Of a DNA stretch of 64,000 nucleotides, positions 9,120 to 18,800 are shown piece by piece. The notes beneath the pieces were generated by a model. It saw only the letters and a list, made by a program, of their open reading frames with translations. It was not told the DNA's origin and searched no databases. The translations under genes were made by a program, and so were the position numbers. This stretch comes from an uncultured Roseobacter sp. (GTDB taxonomy: Bacteria > Pseudomonadota > Alphaproteobacteria > Rhodobacterales > Rhodobacteraceae), in the NCBI RefSeq assembly GCF_947492555.1, contig NZ_CANLNE010000001.1, positions 1,054,001 to 1,118,000 of the forward strand. The letters run 5' to 3'. Every line of letters starts with the position of its first letter. Position 1 is the first letter of the stretch.

Positions 9120-9640
9120 TCAACCGGTGCAGCGCTTTCAAACTGCGGGATCGCCCGGTCAGAGGCTGGTGCCGCTTCGATATCGACCCAATTCGATTCA
9201 GAGAGCTGGATGTTGCCGGGAATGTCTTCTTCCCAGAAGCCCACGACATTTTGGGTGATGTTGAGGTAGAGTTTGCCATCCAGAATACGCCATAGGTTCG
9301 GGTTGCCGGGCACCTTGCCGCCCTTGGCCACACCATAGGCGCAATGGCCATCGTACTGCGGCACATATTTTTCGGGATCGGCCTCGAACGCGGCCTTGTT
9401 GGCTTCGGACGAGAACGCGAACGTCGCGCCATTATAGGTCGATGTGATATCCTTGTCACCGGGCACCGCCGCAGGCTGCGCCGTGCCGACCGGGTTCTGT
9501 TCGAGGTCGAAATAGGCCACGACGTCATATCCGGACACAGCAAACCCGGTCGGATCAACGTATTGATCACCGGCCCAGGCCGACGACGCGATGGTCAGCG
9601 CGATGGCGACACCTGCAATTTTGAGGGGGAAGCGGTTCAT
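9116..9640 (-). CDS. Exported YHS-domain protein
   Basis: The 174-residue product has a signal peptide MNRFPLKIAGVAIALTIASSAWA and a YHS-type domain: VSGYDVVAYFD, a FAFSSEANKAAFEADPEKYVPQY segment and GHCAYGVAKGGKVPGNP. YHS domains are metal-binding and found in metal-handling or seemingly non-catalytic periplasmic proteins. The ATG at 9640 with GGAG 9 bp upstream gives the signal peptide, so the 41-residue extension in the track is dropped. First gene of the YHS-rhodanese-esterase operon; the 160 bp upstream must hold its promoter. Confidence 0.85.
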   Translation of the reverse strand: MNRFPLKIAGVAIALTIASSAWAGDQYVDPTGFAVSGYDVVAYFDLEQNPVGTAQPAAVPGDKDITSTYNGATFAFSSEANKAAFEADPEKYVPQYDGHCAYGVAKGGKVPGNPNLWRILDGKLYLNITQNVVGFWEEDIPGNIQLSESNWVDIEAAPASDRAIPQFESAAPVE

Positions 9641-9799
9641 CAGAAAACTCCAGTTCTTCAAGAGGATCATTAGGGGCGGGTTTTGAGCTCTTGGGATATT
9701 TAGACGGCGATCCCGCCGCTTTGCACCCTCTGTAGCGCCGCCTCTCGCCCTTGTGAAAATCACCGTGTTCCGCGTGAGGACAACGTGAAGGGACCGACA

Positions 9800-10594
9800 C
9801 TAGCGGAGTTTAGGCGGTTTGGCGGGGTCTCCTCCCGGAATGCTGGGTTGCTGTGGCGCGGGGTGCTGCAGCTGAGGTAAATCAAACCGCAAACCGACAG
9901 AGTCCATCCGAGGGGTCATCGGATCAGCGTGACGGAAAAATCCGATATCGATGGCACCCGCCTCAATGCCGGAGAACGTGAGCGCCTCACCGGCTGCACG
10001 CGCCAATGCGCCCTCTGCTTCCGGCACCGCTCCTACAAATCCGAGCAGATGCCCGCGCGCGCCAGTGTCATTGGTCACCCCCACGAGATAGGCCGTTTGT
10101 GCCAACCCAAGTGCCGTCGCCAGTTTGCCGTCAAGCGCGGTGATGAAATGCTCCGGCAGACCTTTCGGCGCATGCACCTGGACAATGGCGGCTTCGACCT
10201 CGCGGGGCTGATTGCTCAACGTGTCATGCAACCAGACTATTGCCGTATCCGGTAGCAGGATCGACGAAGGCGCCACCTCCAGATTAACGCCTAACCCGAT
10301 CCCCTGCCCTGCCAGCATCCCGGCGATCATCCGACCTGACAGCGCGACATAAGGCACCGGCTTGCCTGCAAAGGCGGCGAGTCGCTCCTCCCGGTCAAAG
10401 ACAAGCACATAGCGGGCATCGCCCAAATCGAAGAGCTCAGGCGATACCTGATCGCCCTCGTTCGCCTCCTCGGCAAGCATCAAGAAGAGCTCGCACTCGG
10501 CCAGACGCTCATAGAACCGCAGCCGGACCGCATCGTCACCGGGGGCCGCTTCCATCGCGCCGTGAGCCTGATCCAGTGGAGTTACTTCAGTCAT
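9800..10594 (-). CDS. SseB-family protein
   Basis: The 264-residue cytoplasmic protein has an N-terminal half matching the SseB N-terminal domain pattern: FYERLAECELFLMLAEEA, then FDLGDARYVLVFDREERLAAFAG and a small-residue strand PYVALSGRMIAGMLAG. The C-terminal half resembles the SseB C-terminal region. SseB-like proteins are poorly characterised (E. coli SseB was linked to serine sensitivity). The start at 10594 follows GGGGA and overlaps the end of the small frameshifted gene upstream, suggesting translational coupling. Confidence 0.7.
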   Translation of the reverse strand: MTEVTPLDQAHGAMEAAPGDDAVRLRFYERLAECELFLMLAEEANEGDQVSPELFDLGDARYVLVFDREERLAAFAGKPVPYVALSGRMIAGMLAGQGIGLGVNLEVAPSSILLPDTAIVWLHDTLSNQPREVEAAIVQVHAPKGLPEHFITALDGKLATALGLAQTAYLVGVTNDTGARGHLLGFVGAVPEAEGALARAAGEALTFSGIEAGAIDIGFFRHADPMTPRMDSVGLRFDLPQLQHPAPQQPSIPGGDPAKPPKLR

Positions 10595-10882
10595 GCACGT
10601 ATTTCCCCAGAGGTGAGCGCTGCCGTCGCAGCGGACACCATTTGAACGGTAGATTTTCAATGATCCCGCTGATGTGACGCAAATCAACGCCGGTCAACAC
10701 GAAAACGCGCCTTGCCTGATCCGACAGGCGCTCCGCCAACGAAGGCATTCTGGCGCCATTTTCACGGGTTGCCCGACCCCCATCTGCACAGCGGCCGTCA
10801 GATGCGCAGCCGGTAACGTACTCAGCTCCCGAACAGCGTTCTGGGAAACGATCTCTCGAAGCCAATGCTTCATCTTATGCAC
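10587..10882 (-). pseudogene. Small gene upstream of the SseB-like gene, apparently frameshifted in a G run; product unknown
   Basis: A perfect AAGGAGG lies 6 bp before a GTG at 10882 that opens the frame MHKMKHWLREIVSQNAVREL..., which looks coding for about 35 residues and then becomes implausible and stops at 10694. The neighbouring frame, open from the same region, reads ENGARMPSLAERLSDQARR... and ends in a TGA at 10587 that overlaps the SseB start. The switch maps to ATGGGGGTC near 10790; one extra G or a -1 shift would join both parts into one protein of about 98 residues. Either an indel (mutation or sequencing error) or programmed slippage. I do not recognise the protein. Confidence 0.5.
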
Positions 10883-10893
10883 CTACGTCCTCC

Positions 10894-11490
10894 TTATACC
10901 CCGGAAGGCGTATCCAGTATCCGCCTCACACTCTGTTGGATGCGCGGGATCACCTCCGTTTCGAACCAGGCATTTTGTTTCAGCCACCGATTGTTTCGGG
11001 GGCTAGGGTGCGGCAGCACGAACATGTTCCCGTCTCCCCTGGAAGATTGCCGGACGGCTTCCGTCACCGATTTACCCCCGAGGTCTGGCAGGTGCCATGC
11101 AATCGCGTAGGCCCCCAGAACCAGTGTCAACTCAACCTGTTCCAGCGCTTGCAATACGGACGACCGCCAGGTCGTGGCACAGATTTTCGGCGGCGGCAGA
11201 TCGCCGCCCGATCCCGTGCCGGGAAAGCATAATCCCATCGGAAAAATTCCAACCCTGGGATCGGTGTAGAACGTGGGTTTGTCGACGGCGAGCCAACTGC
11301 GGAGGCGGTCGCCGGAGGGATCGTCAAAGGGTCGGCCTTTTGCATGTGTGATACGGCCTGGCGCCTGTCCGACAATCAGAATTCTGGCTTGCCGGTCCAA
11401 TTGGAAGATAGGGTTTGGCCCCAGCGGCAGATCCTTGCAAAGCGTGCACGCAAGCATTGCGGATTTGAGGGCCTGTAAATCCTTGGGCAT
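10894..11490 (-). CDS. Uracil-DNA glycosylase family protein
   Basis: The 198-residue protein matches the UDG superfamily: an N-terminal CTLCKDLPLGPNP, the water-activating loop motif GQAPGRITH, the FPMGLCFPG strand, and the C-terminal HPSPRNNRWLKQN motif, which corresponds to the HPSP-type leucine/intercalation loop of the family. UDGs remove uracil or other damaged bases from DNA. The subfamily (often just called uracil-DNA glycosylase family protein) is not resolved. Start: AAAGGA 5 bp before the ATG at 11490 favours it over 11496. Confidence 0.82.
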   Translation of the reverse strand: MPKDLQALKSAMLACTLCKDLPLGPNPIFQLDRQARILIVGQAPGRITHAKGRPFDDPSGDRLRSWLAVDKPTFYTDPRVGIFPMGLCFPGTGSGGDLPPPKICATTWRSSVLQALEQVELTLVLGAYAIAWHLPDLGGKSVTEAVRQSSRGDGNMFVLPHPSPRNNRWLKQNAWFETEVIPRIQQSVRRILDTPSGV

Positions 11491-11746
11491 CTGCATCCTT
11501 TAGACCGAAGATTGTTACCGGAAAGGCGTTTGTCGGCGCCCATTGTTGTTTTGCTCTAATAGTAATTTAGGTCAGCGAAACGTCTATGCAATCAAGTTTG
11601 GCACGGCGCATTTCGAGCACATGGTTATGCCATGACCTTCAAACCCGTCGAAAATCAAATGCTCTGTATAGTGCAAGCGCTTGTAAGCAGTGACCTGCTC
11701 CCTGCACACATCGGCTCTTTATGTGAGCTTGAGACGGCCAGAGTGA
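11491..11746. other. Intergenic region, nothing recognised
   Basis: About 255 bp upstream of the glycosylase gene and downstream of the PQQ dehydrogenase gene, both on the minus strand. AT-richer than neighbours; it should contain the glycosylase promoter, but I see no distinct repeat, RNA or terminator. Confidence 0.5.
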
Positions 11747-13387
11747 CTATTGAGGAATTCGCGCCAGCGCATAGAGAAGGAGAACCAGTTTGGATAGAAC
11801 CTCGCCCTCCTCCAGCATCGGATCGGGCATGGACGTGCCGGGAGCAAACTCATTTGGATTGTCGAGGAAGGCCGTCAGCGTTTCTTCGTTCCAGACCTGA
11901 TTGGCCGCACTCAATGGACCCTCGTAGCGTGCCGATATCTCGGCTGAGAAAGCGCTGCCGAATACGCTGCCAAGGGCGGGAACTGCACTGTTGGAAACCT
12001 GCCCCAGGGAGTGACATTGAGAGCAAGCATCCAGCGTCTCCAGAAAGGACGCGCGTGTCGCTGTATCCACATCCAGTTGATCCGCGAAGGTCAAAGCATA
12101 CTCAAACGCGTGATCCGCGGCACCAACCGACAGCAATTCAACAGTTTTTGCATCGGTGAAAATTGCAATCCGACCATCTTCCAACATCTGGAGATGGCGC
12201 ACGCGCTGCCCAACAGGAATTCTCTCTGCAAACAAAACGCGGTCATTTCTCACCCTGATCCGGTACAAGGCCTGATCTTTGAAAGTGCCCAGAAGAAGAT
12301 CGCCATCCCAAAGAGGATCGAACCCGTCGATCAACATGAGCGCACCAGGAGCGACGGAGGGGAGCCATGCATAAACCGGTGCCTCAAACGCTCCGGAATG
12401 CTGACCGTTTTCCATCACTGTCGGAATGGCGAGTTTGTTGTAACGCGTGCCAAGAGATGTCAGTGGCCAGCCATAGTTCTTGCCATCCTGTATGTGGTTC
12501 AGTTCGTCGCCGCCACGACGTCCATGCTCTGCAATCCAGATTTCTCCGTCACGGTCCAGTGCAATCCCCTGCGGATTGGAGTGGCCGCTGCTGATATGGC
12601 GCGCGGCGCCGGTGTCGAGATCGATTTCGATGATCTTGCCATAGTCGTAATCATCCGCCTGCGCCGCCATGGGCGGCGCATGAAGACCGTCCTTGCCATA
12701 GTCGCCGCTGGCCAACAGGATCTTGCCGTCGTCCCTCTGCACAAGGCGACCCCCAGCCATCTGGCCGTGGATCGGGCTTCCGAACTCCGAAATCGGGAGG
12801 CATGGGGCAGTTTCATATTTCACCACCCAGTCACCAGTGATCGGACCGGGCCGGTCCTCCGCAGGGGCCACCGCAATCGCATTGGTGGCGCATGCATTCG
12901 TATCGTTCCAGAGAGAATAGGATAAGATAAGCTCGCCGCGCTCCCTGGAATAGAGAACATCGTTGTAGCGAAACCAATACTCCCTGGGATCACGGTCACT
13001 TGTCTCTTTGACATAAGCGGCATAGGCATCGACCCCGTTTTCAGGGGCAGAAATTGCAAGCTTTATCGCCTCGCCATTTTCGACGGCGATGAATTCACCT
13101 GTCGCCGTGACGACAACCGGAACGCCGCTCCACGAGGTCATCCCTCCTCCAGATCCAATGGCCTCTGACGGAATCGGGATAATCTCGCGATCAATCGGCA
13201 TGAAGATCGTCTCAATCTGCGTTGCGTCGGTGACGTTTTGATCGTCTCCTATCGCCGGGACATCGATGCGATCCCAAAATCTGGCAGCCGTTATGCCGAT
13301 CACGCTGACGGTCGCGGCAACACCAATGAAGATCAGGGCGTTGCTTCGCAAGCCGCGCCTGCTTTTGAAAAAGCCTAAAATATTCAT
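11747..13387 (-). CDS. Membrane-anchored PQQ-dependent sugar/aldose dehydrogenase-like protein fused to a C-terminal cytochrome c
   Basis: The 546-residue protein starts with one hydrophobic anchor (ALIFIGVAATVSVIGITAA) after a short basic tail. The middle is a six-bladed propeller like soluble glucose dehydrogenase and YliI: GHSNPQGIALDRDGEIWIAEHG, then GGDELNHIQDGKNYGWP and a late PGALMLIDGFDPLWDGDLLLGTFK. The last 90 residues hold CSQCH, a c-type haem motif, and PGTSMP with a likely axial Met. Electrons from the quinone cofactor could go straight to the attached haem and then a respiratory cytochrome. The ATG at 13387 with GGAG upstream is chosen. The N-terminal domain (about residues 50-170) is unusual and unassigned. 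Confidence 0.8.
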   Translation of the reverse strand: MNILGFFKSRRGLRSNALIFIGVAATVSVIGITAARFWDRIDVPAIGDDQNVTDATQIETIFMPIDREIIPIPSEAIGSGGGMTSWSGVPVVVTATGEFIAVENGEAIKLAISAPENGVDAYAAYVKETSDRDPREYWFRYNDVLYSRERGELILSYSLWNDTNACATNAIAVAPAEDRPGPITGDWVVKYETAPCLPISEFGSPIHGQMAGGRLVQRDDGKILLASGDYGKDGLHAPPMAAQADDYDYGKIIEIDLDTGAARHISSGHSNPQGIALDRDGEIWIAEHGRRGGDELNHIQDGKNYGWPLTSLGTRYNKLAIPTVMENGQHSGAFEAPVYAWLPSVAPGALMLIDGFDPLWDGDLLLGTFKDQALYRIRVRNDRVLFAERIPVGQRVRHLQMLEDGRIAIFTDAKTVELLSVGAADHAFEYALTFADQLDVDTATRASFLETLDACSQCHSLGQVSNSAVPALGSVFGSAFSAEISARYEGPLSAANQVWNEETLTAFLDNPNEFAPGTSMPDPMLEEGEVLSKLVLLLYALARIPQ

Positions 13388-13535
13388 TTTACAACTGCTC
13401 CAATGGACCGTCGGCATTTTTTTAATGCCCTTAAATCATTGATGAAGCCTAAAACACTAAACGTCAGCTAAAAACTCTTCTTCTTTGAAACGAAAACACC
13501 AGAAACCAGGAGGCGATGATCCAGTCCTAATCGGT

Positions 13536-13828
13536 TTATCCCTTTGAAACCGGCAGTGTTTCAGCACCGCTGACGGCACGATATTGGGTTGTGATCTCTA
13601 TAAGCCGCAAAGCCGAATGGTTCTGCAGATGTTCAAAGTGTTTGTGAAGGTCGGTGCATGCATCGTGGTCGCGGAACACTGCGGCCATTGCAGTTAGAAG
13701 TTCTTGAGAGGCATGATGCCACGCCCAACCGATATGGCCTTGGTCCAATTCGGATTTTCGCAAATAGTCAACGGCCATCCGCAGCATATCAGAGCCATCA
13801 AGACCGCAATGTGGAGCTTTTGTTTCAT
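13536..13828 (-). pseudogene. Small exported protein gene, probably with one frameshift
   Basis: A perfect AGGAGG lies 6 bp before the ATG at 13828 (MKQKLHIAVLMALICCGWP..., signal-peptide-like), but that frame ends after 44 residues. The adjacent frame, open to a TAA at 13536, reads MAVDYLRKSELDQGHIGWAW followed by a His-rich helical sequence (HHASQELLTAMAAVF, DLHKHFEHLQNHSAL). One base gained near 13765 would fuse signal peptide and helical domain into a secreted protein of about 97 residues. The 162-residue ORF in the track extends into the next gene and is not believed. It sits between the MipA gene and the PQQ dehydrogenase gene on the same strand. Confidence 0.45.
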
Positions 13829-13911
13829 TCGCTACCTCCTGTGCAGCAACAAGAACCGCAGGGGGCCGGGCGGACAAACGATCCGGCACCCCAAAAGGTA
13901 TTTCTGAACGT

Positions 13912-14706
13912 CTAGAAGCGGAAAATGATCCCTGTCGATATCTCTGTTTGACTGTCATCAAATGAGATCGGGCTGTCTTGAGCATCCCCGAGAAGGCGCG
14001 CATGCTCGACCCCGAGGAAAACACCGGTGCGAACGGTCAGATCATACGACGCGCGAAGCTCGACCCCGACACGCTCAAAGCCTGACCCCGCCTCAAAGCG
14101 AGAAAACGACGAGGTTGCAGCGTTTGCCGCAGATACACCGTAAAACGCGTCTGTGTAAGAACCATCCGCCCATGTGACGAAGGGTTTGGCAGACAGATAG
14201 ACCCGCTTTCCAACCGGCATGCCAAATTCAGCAGCCGCCGTGGCACGGGTTCCCTCGTGCCCGTCGCTGCTCAGCCCGTGACTGACCTCGAATTCCAGAT
14301 CGGCAATGCCCGCATCATACTCGGCAAAGGCGGTCAGCAGGGCACCCGCCTCAACATCCTTGAGCCCTGCCAGACGTGCGTCATCTGCTACCAGCCGCTC
14401 GTTGAAGTCATACCCGATCGCGATGCCGACGGAGAGATCATTCGGACCATGGTTCCGCAGTGCGTAAACACCCAAACCCCGTTGGTTGAGGAAGTACCGG
14501 TCGCGCCAGGTCAAATCGAAGATCGGAAAAACGCCGGCTGAGGTCTCATCTGATCCATTGAATTCCGGTCCGGAACTGATGCCGAGCCCGATTGCGCCTG
14601 TCAGGTCACGCCCCGTCTCCTGGGCGCCTGCGATCTGTGCATTGAGGAGTGTCAGTGAAAACACGGTAAGGGGAACCAGTGTTAAGGTCTCGCGATATCT
14701 CGACAT
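13912..14706 (-). CDS. MipA/OmpV family outer-membrane protein
   Basis: The 264-residue product has a signal peptide (SRYRETLTLVPLTVFSLTLLNAQIAGAQ) and alternating beta-strand pattern ending in a C-terminal Phe (TEISTGIIFRF), the outer-membrane sorting signature. GIGLGISSGPEFNGSDE-like opening, FPIFDLTWRDRYFLNQRGLG and GIAIGYDFNER are MipA/OmpV features. Family members are beta-barrels or MltA-interacting scaffolds. AAGGA 7 bp before the ATG at 14706 sets the start. It is divergent from the LytTR regulator, with several dyads between them. Confidence 0.85.
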   Translation of the reverse strand: MSRYRETLTLVPLTVFSLTLLNAQIAGAQETGRDLTGAIGLGISSGPEFNGSDETSAGVFPIFDLTWRDRYFLNQRGLGVYALRNHGPNDLSVGIAIGYDFNERLVADDARLAGLKDVEAGALLTAFAEYDAGIADLEFEVSHGLSSDGHEGTRATAAAEFGMPVGKRVYLSAKPFVTWADGSYTDAFYGVSAANAATSSFSRFEAGSGFERVGVELRASYDLTVRTGVFLGVEHARLLGDAQDSPISFDDSQTEISTGIIFRF

Positions 14707-14823
14707 GGGAAGTCCTTTGATCATTGCCTGTTTTGCCGCACAATCCTGTTGAGCGCGGCACGCCGCAGACAGGTACCGATGTGGTCAGGTTCGAAAACGA
14801 AAGGTTCATCAACACGTCTCTGG

Positions 14824-14893
14824 AATTCGCGAATTGCACAGGTCTGTTCGCCAGTGGTCAAATATCGACCGTTGGCGAATTTTTCATTCGCGA
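14824..14893. promoter_or_regulatory. Cluster of dyad elements between the MipA and LytTR genes
   Basis: AATTCGCGAATT at 14824-14835 is a perfect 12-bp palindrome. TTCGCCAGTGGTC (14847-14859) and GACCGTTGGCGAA (14867-14879) form an inverted repeat with 11 of 13 matching positions and a 7-bp AT-rich spacer. A further ATTCGCGA lies at 14886-14893. All share a TTCGCG/TTCGCC core. The position in a divergent intergenic region next to a DNA-binding regulator suggests operators, possibly for the LytTR protein; that is inference. Confidence 0.45.
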
Positions 14894-14949
14894 GACAGGA
14901 TCGCACATGTAAAAGCACCACTGATTGAGTCGTGCTGGAGGAGAAAATT

Positions 14950-15801
14950 TTGACGGATACTGCGACCGAGAGGTCCAGCACAGGAAACGACCGCTTTCAA
15001 TCCGTCCTGCTCTCAGTCTTTGGGTTGCGTGACATCTCGTGGCGCCAGCTGGTCTGGTACTGTCTGGTGTTTTCAGTTGTCGGTGGCGTCATCATCACCA
15101 GTTTTGAGCCATTGGTCACCGCCCCCCTCCCTGTGTGGGTCGCGATCCTGCATTGGTTTTTTCACCTTTTTGTTGCCGCTAGCGCACTGATACTCACAAC
15201 GGTTTTGGGTGTCATTGCGGGGCTGCGCATGCCGTGGCCGTTGGTTGCAGCCGTTATCTTGCTGCCTTTTCTCCTGGCGCCCTTCTCGATGGTCGCTGAT
15301 ATCATTCTCGATGTTCCAACACTGAATGACGATGCCTCGCTCAACATCACACAGCTCTACATTTTGGAGCTGGGTGACATTGCAATCCCTTCCCTCGGTC
15401 TCTCGGCACTCATGGCTGTGCTCGCCTACCGGGCAGCTGACATTGTCCAAAAACACCAAGCAGATCGCCTCCTTAGACAAGCCCCTGAACCGACTTTGCG
15501 CAGTGTGATTCCCGCAGCGCCGCACAATTTGGGCGATGATCTCATTCGCGTGGAGGCGCAAGATCATTATGTCCGCCTGATCACCTCCGATGGCACTGCC
15601 ACGCTGAAGCTTGCATTTTCGGATTGCGTGGCAGCCCTCGCCAGATTTCAGGGAGGGCAGTGCCACAGATCACATTGGGTGAGGTTTAAACATGTGAAAA
15701 CCATCAAACGCTCCGGAAGCGCGTACGTGTGTACCCTTAAGGATGACACGCAAATTCCTGTCAGTCGGCGACGCTACAGTGAACTGAAGCGAAGAGCCTA
15801 A
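14950..15801 (+). CDS. Membrane-bound LytTR-family transcriptional regulator
   Basis: The 283-residue protein has four hydrophobic segments (roughly residues 35-160) and a C-terminal LytTR DNA-binding domain: LIRVEAQDHYVRLITSDG, then HRSHWVRFKHVKTIKRSG and IPVSRRRYSELKR. There is no receiver domain, so the membrane part is presumably the sensor. GGAGGAG lies 6 bp before TTG at 14950, making that a better start than GTG at 14932. It is divergent from the MipA gene and convergent with the RND pump genes; it could regulate either, or itself. Confidence 0.85.
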   Translation: MTDTATERSSTGNDRFQSVLLSVFGLRDISWRQLVWYCLVFSVVGGVIITSFEPLVTAPLPVWVAILHWFFHLFVAASALILTTVLGVIAGLRMPWPLVAAVILLPFLLAPFSMVADIILDVPTLNDDASLNITQLYILELGDIAIPSLGLSALMAVLAYRAADIVQKHQADRLLRQAPEPTLRSVIPAAPHNLGDDLIRVEAQDHYVRLITSDGTATLKLAFSDCVAALARFQGGQCHRSHWVRFKHVKTIKRSGSAYVCTLKDDTQIPVSRRRYSELKRRA

Positions 15802-15858
15802 GCCTCGCCAGGCCATTCAGTTTCGTCCTTCAGGCGCCAGGCAGCACCAGCGCACCGC

Positions 15859-18800
15859 TCAACTGGCGCGTTCCGGTACCTCGGTTTCGGTTTGCGTCAC
15901 GCGAAAGAAGATTGCGTAGAGCGTTGGCACCACGATCAGGGTCAAGATCGTTGCAAAGCTGAGCCCACAGATGATCACCACCGCGAGCGATTTGAAGAAT
16001 GGATCCCAGAGCAGAGGCACAACCCCCAACACGGTCGTAAGAACCCCAAGCGACACCGGGCGCACCCGGCTGACGGCCGCATCGACAACGGCGGACATTC
16101 GGGCCTTGCCACTGGCAATCTGCGTATCCGTTTCATCTATCAGCACGATGGCGTTCTTGATCAGCATACCGGTAAGCGAGAGCACTCCGAGAATAGCCAT
16201 GAATTCCAGCGGGGTTTGGGAGCCTGCCAGGCCGTAGATCACGCCGATCAGAGCCAATGGCACGGCCAGCCAGATGATAATCGTTTGCCGCCAAGCGTTG
16301 AAGAGGAACAGCACGACGAGGAACATCGCCCCGAACCCAAGAGGCATCGTCGAGGCCAGCCCTTCGTTGGCCTCCTGACTGTTGCCGTACTCGCCTCTCC
16401 ATTCCAGCGTGTAACCGGGTGGCAGGTTGATGGCCTCGACCGGGCCGCGCACCGCATCGAATAGCTCACCTGAAAGAACACCTGGTGCGTTGTCAGCCTG
16501 AGCCATGATCGCCAGCTTGCGATCAATTCTTCTGAGGTTTCCTGCCTCGAAGACGATGTCGAACCGGTCCACCACCTGGCTTATTGGGACGTAACCACCG
16601 ATTACCTCGCTGAAGACCTGAATGTCTCGCAGTGCACCGATATCGTTTCGGGCCTCTTTCATCGGTCGCATGATCACGTTGCGAAGCTCATCGCCTTCGC
16701 GGTAAAGGCCCAATGTCGCGCCGGTCAGATGGTTGTAGAGTGCATTGGAAATCTCGCCCTGGGTCAACCCGAGCCTTCGCGCATTCTCGGTGTCGACAAT
16801 GGGCTGAACCACCTGCACCTGCTCGCGCCAATCATCCTTGACCGCAACACCACCCGCCTTGGCCATGATTGCTTTGGCCTCGCCTGCAAGCCCCCTGAGC
16901 ACCACCGGATCTGGTCCTGTAAACCGCGCCTCAACCTTCGAACCGCCTCCCGGACCCAGAACGAACTTCCAGACCTTGGCGTTCGAGGCCGGGTAAGTCT
17001 CGTCAATATGGGTCTGCAGTTGGACCCGCAGATCGTCGATGACCGGGTACCCTTCGACATCGACCAGAATCTGCCCATAGGCCGCGTTCTGGTTCTCACC
17101 TTCATAGATCAGCATGAACCGCAGATGCCCGGCTCCAACGATGCTGTTGGTGCCGGTCACCCCGTCAAGGCGGCGCGCAAACTCGGCGATCTCCAAAACA
17201 TCTGCTTGTGTCTCGGTGATGTCAGTACCCTGTGGCAGAAAGTAATTGATCACAAACTGGTCGCGGGTCGAGGAGGGAAAGAACCCCGGCGGCACAAATT
17301 TGAAAAGTGCGATTGCGGACAGAAAGAGAAGAACCACGCCACCCACCGTGAACCAGCGCACCCGGATCGCCAGCGCCAGGAGTTTGCGATAGGCGATAAG
17401 GATTCCGTTCTCCTGAGTGTCCTCTTTAGTCGCGCCTTTCTTTAGCAACAGCGCACAATAGTAAGGCGTAAGCCAGATCGCCACCAACCAGGAAAAGAGC
17501 AGCGCAATCGCGATTGTCCAGAACAGGCTGCCTGCGTATTCACCGGTATTATCCGGCGAGAACCCGACCGGCGAAAACGCCAGAATGCCCACGATTGTGC
17601 CGCCCAACAGGGGCCAGATCGTCTGCCGTACCACAGCGCGCGACGCCTCGGCGGCGTCTTCGCCACGCTGCACCCGCACGAGAGTCCCCTCGACAACCAC
17701 GATGGCATTGTCGACCAGCATCCCCAGGGCAATGATCAGCGCCCCCAGCGAAATACGCTGCATATCGAGCCCGTAGAGATACATGCCAAAAAGCGTGCCG
17801 GCGACCGTCACCAACAGGATGCCTCCCATCAGGATGCCCGAGCGCAGCCCCATGAAGACGAGCAGTGTGCCAACAACGATGGCCAAAGCCAGCAGCACGT
17901 TCACAACAAAATCACTGACCGAAGCCTGCACGCTCACGCCCTGGTCCGAGATCGGTTCGACATTGATGCCAATGGGGCGCTCGGCCTCCAGCGCATCAAT
18001 GCGTTCCTGAACCGCAGCCCCCATATTGACCACGTTCCCACCGAGCGTATTGGACACCCCAATCCCAATGGCTTGCTGGCCGTTACGATAGAGCAGGGTT
18101 GTCGCCGGATCCGTCAGCCCGCGACGGATCTCTGCGATATCGCCAAGACGGAAGGAAACGCCCGTTTGCGGATTGGAGATCAGCAGATCACCAATGGCAT
18201 TGATCGAGTCGAACGCCGCTTCGGGCCGCACGGCCAAACGGGCGGATCCTGCAACGATTGTCCCCGCGGGCGTGACAAGGTTCTGGCCCTCCAGAATTTG
18301 CTGGACTTGTTGTGGTGCCAGGCCCAGTTCCGTCAGGCGCGCGGGGGTGTATTCGACGTAGATTACCTCGTCGCGAACCCCGTTGAGCACGACTTTGGAG
18401 ACCCCATCGACGGTCACCAGTTCGCGTTGCAGGTCCTTGGCGTATTCATAGAGCTCGGTGATCTCGAACCCGTCGCCTGTAATCGCATAATAGAGCGCAT
18501 AAACATCGCCAAAGTCGTCATAGACTTGGCTATCCAGTGCGTTGGGCGGCAGCAGTGACTGCGCATCCAGTATCTTGGCGCGCATCTGTTGAAAACGCTG
18601 GTAGAGCTCCGGATAGTCAGGTGTCGACGCGATGGTAAACTCAACCGTGACCGTACTGACACCGGGGGAAGACACGGAGCGAACCTCGTCAATTCCCTGA
18701 AGTTGTTGCAAGGCGTTCTCGACCACCTCGGTCACTTCCTCGGCCACTTCTTCGGCGGAGGCACCCGGATAGGGCGTTATGATCTGAGCTTGCCGGATGA

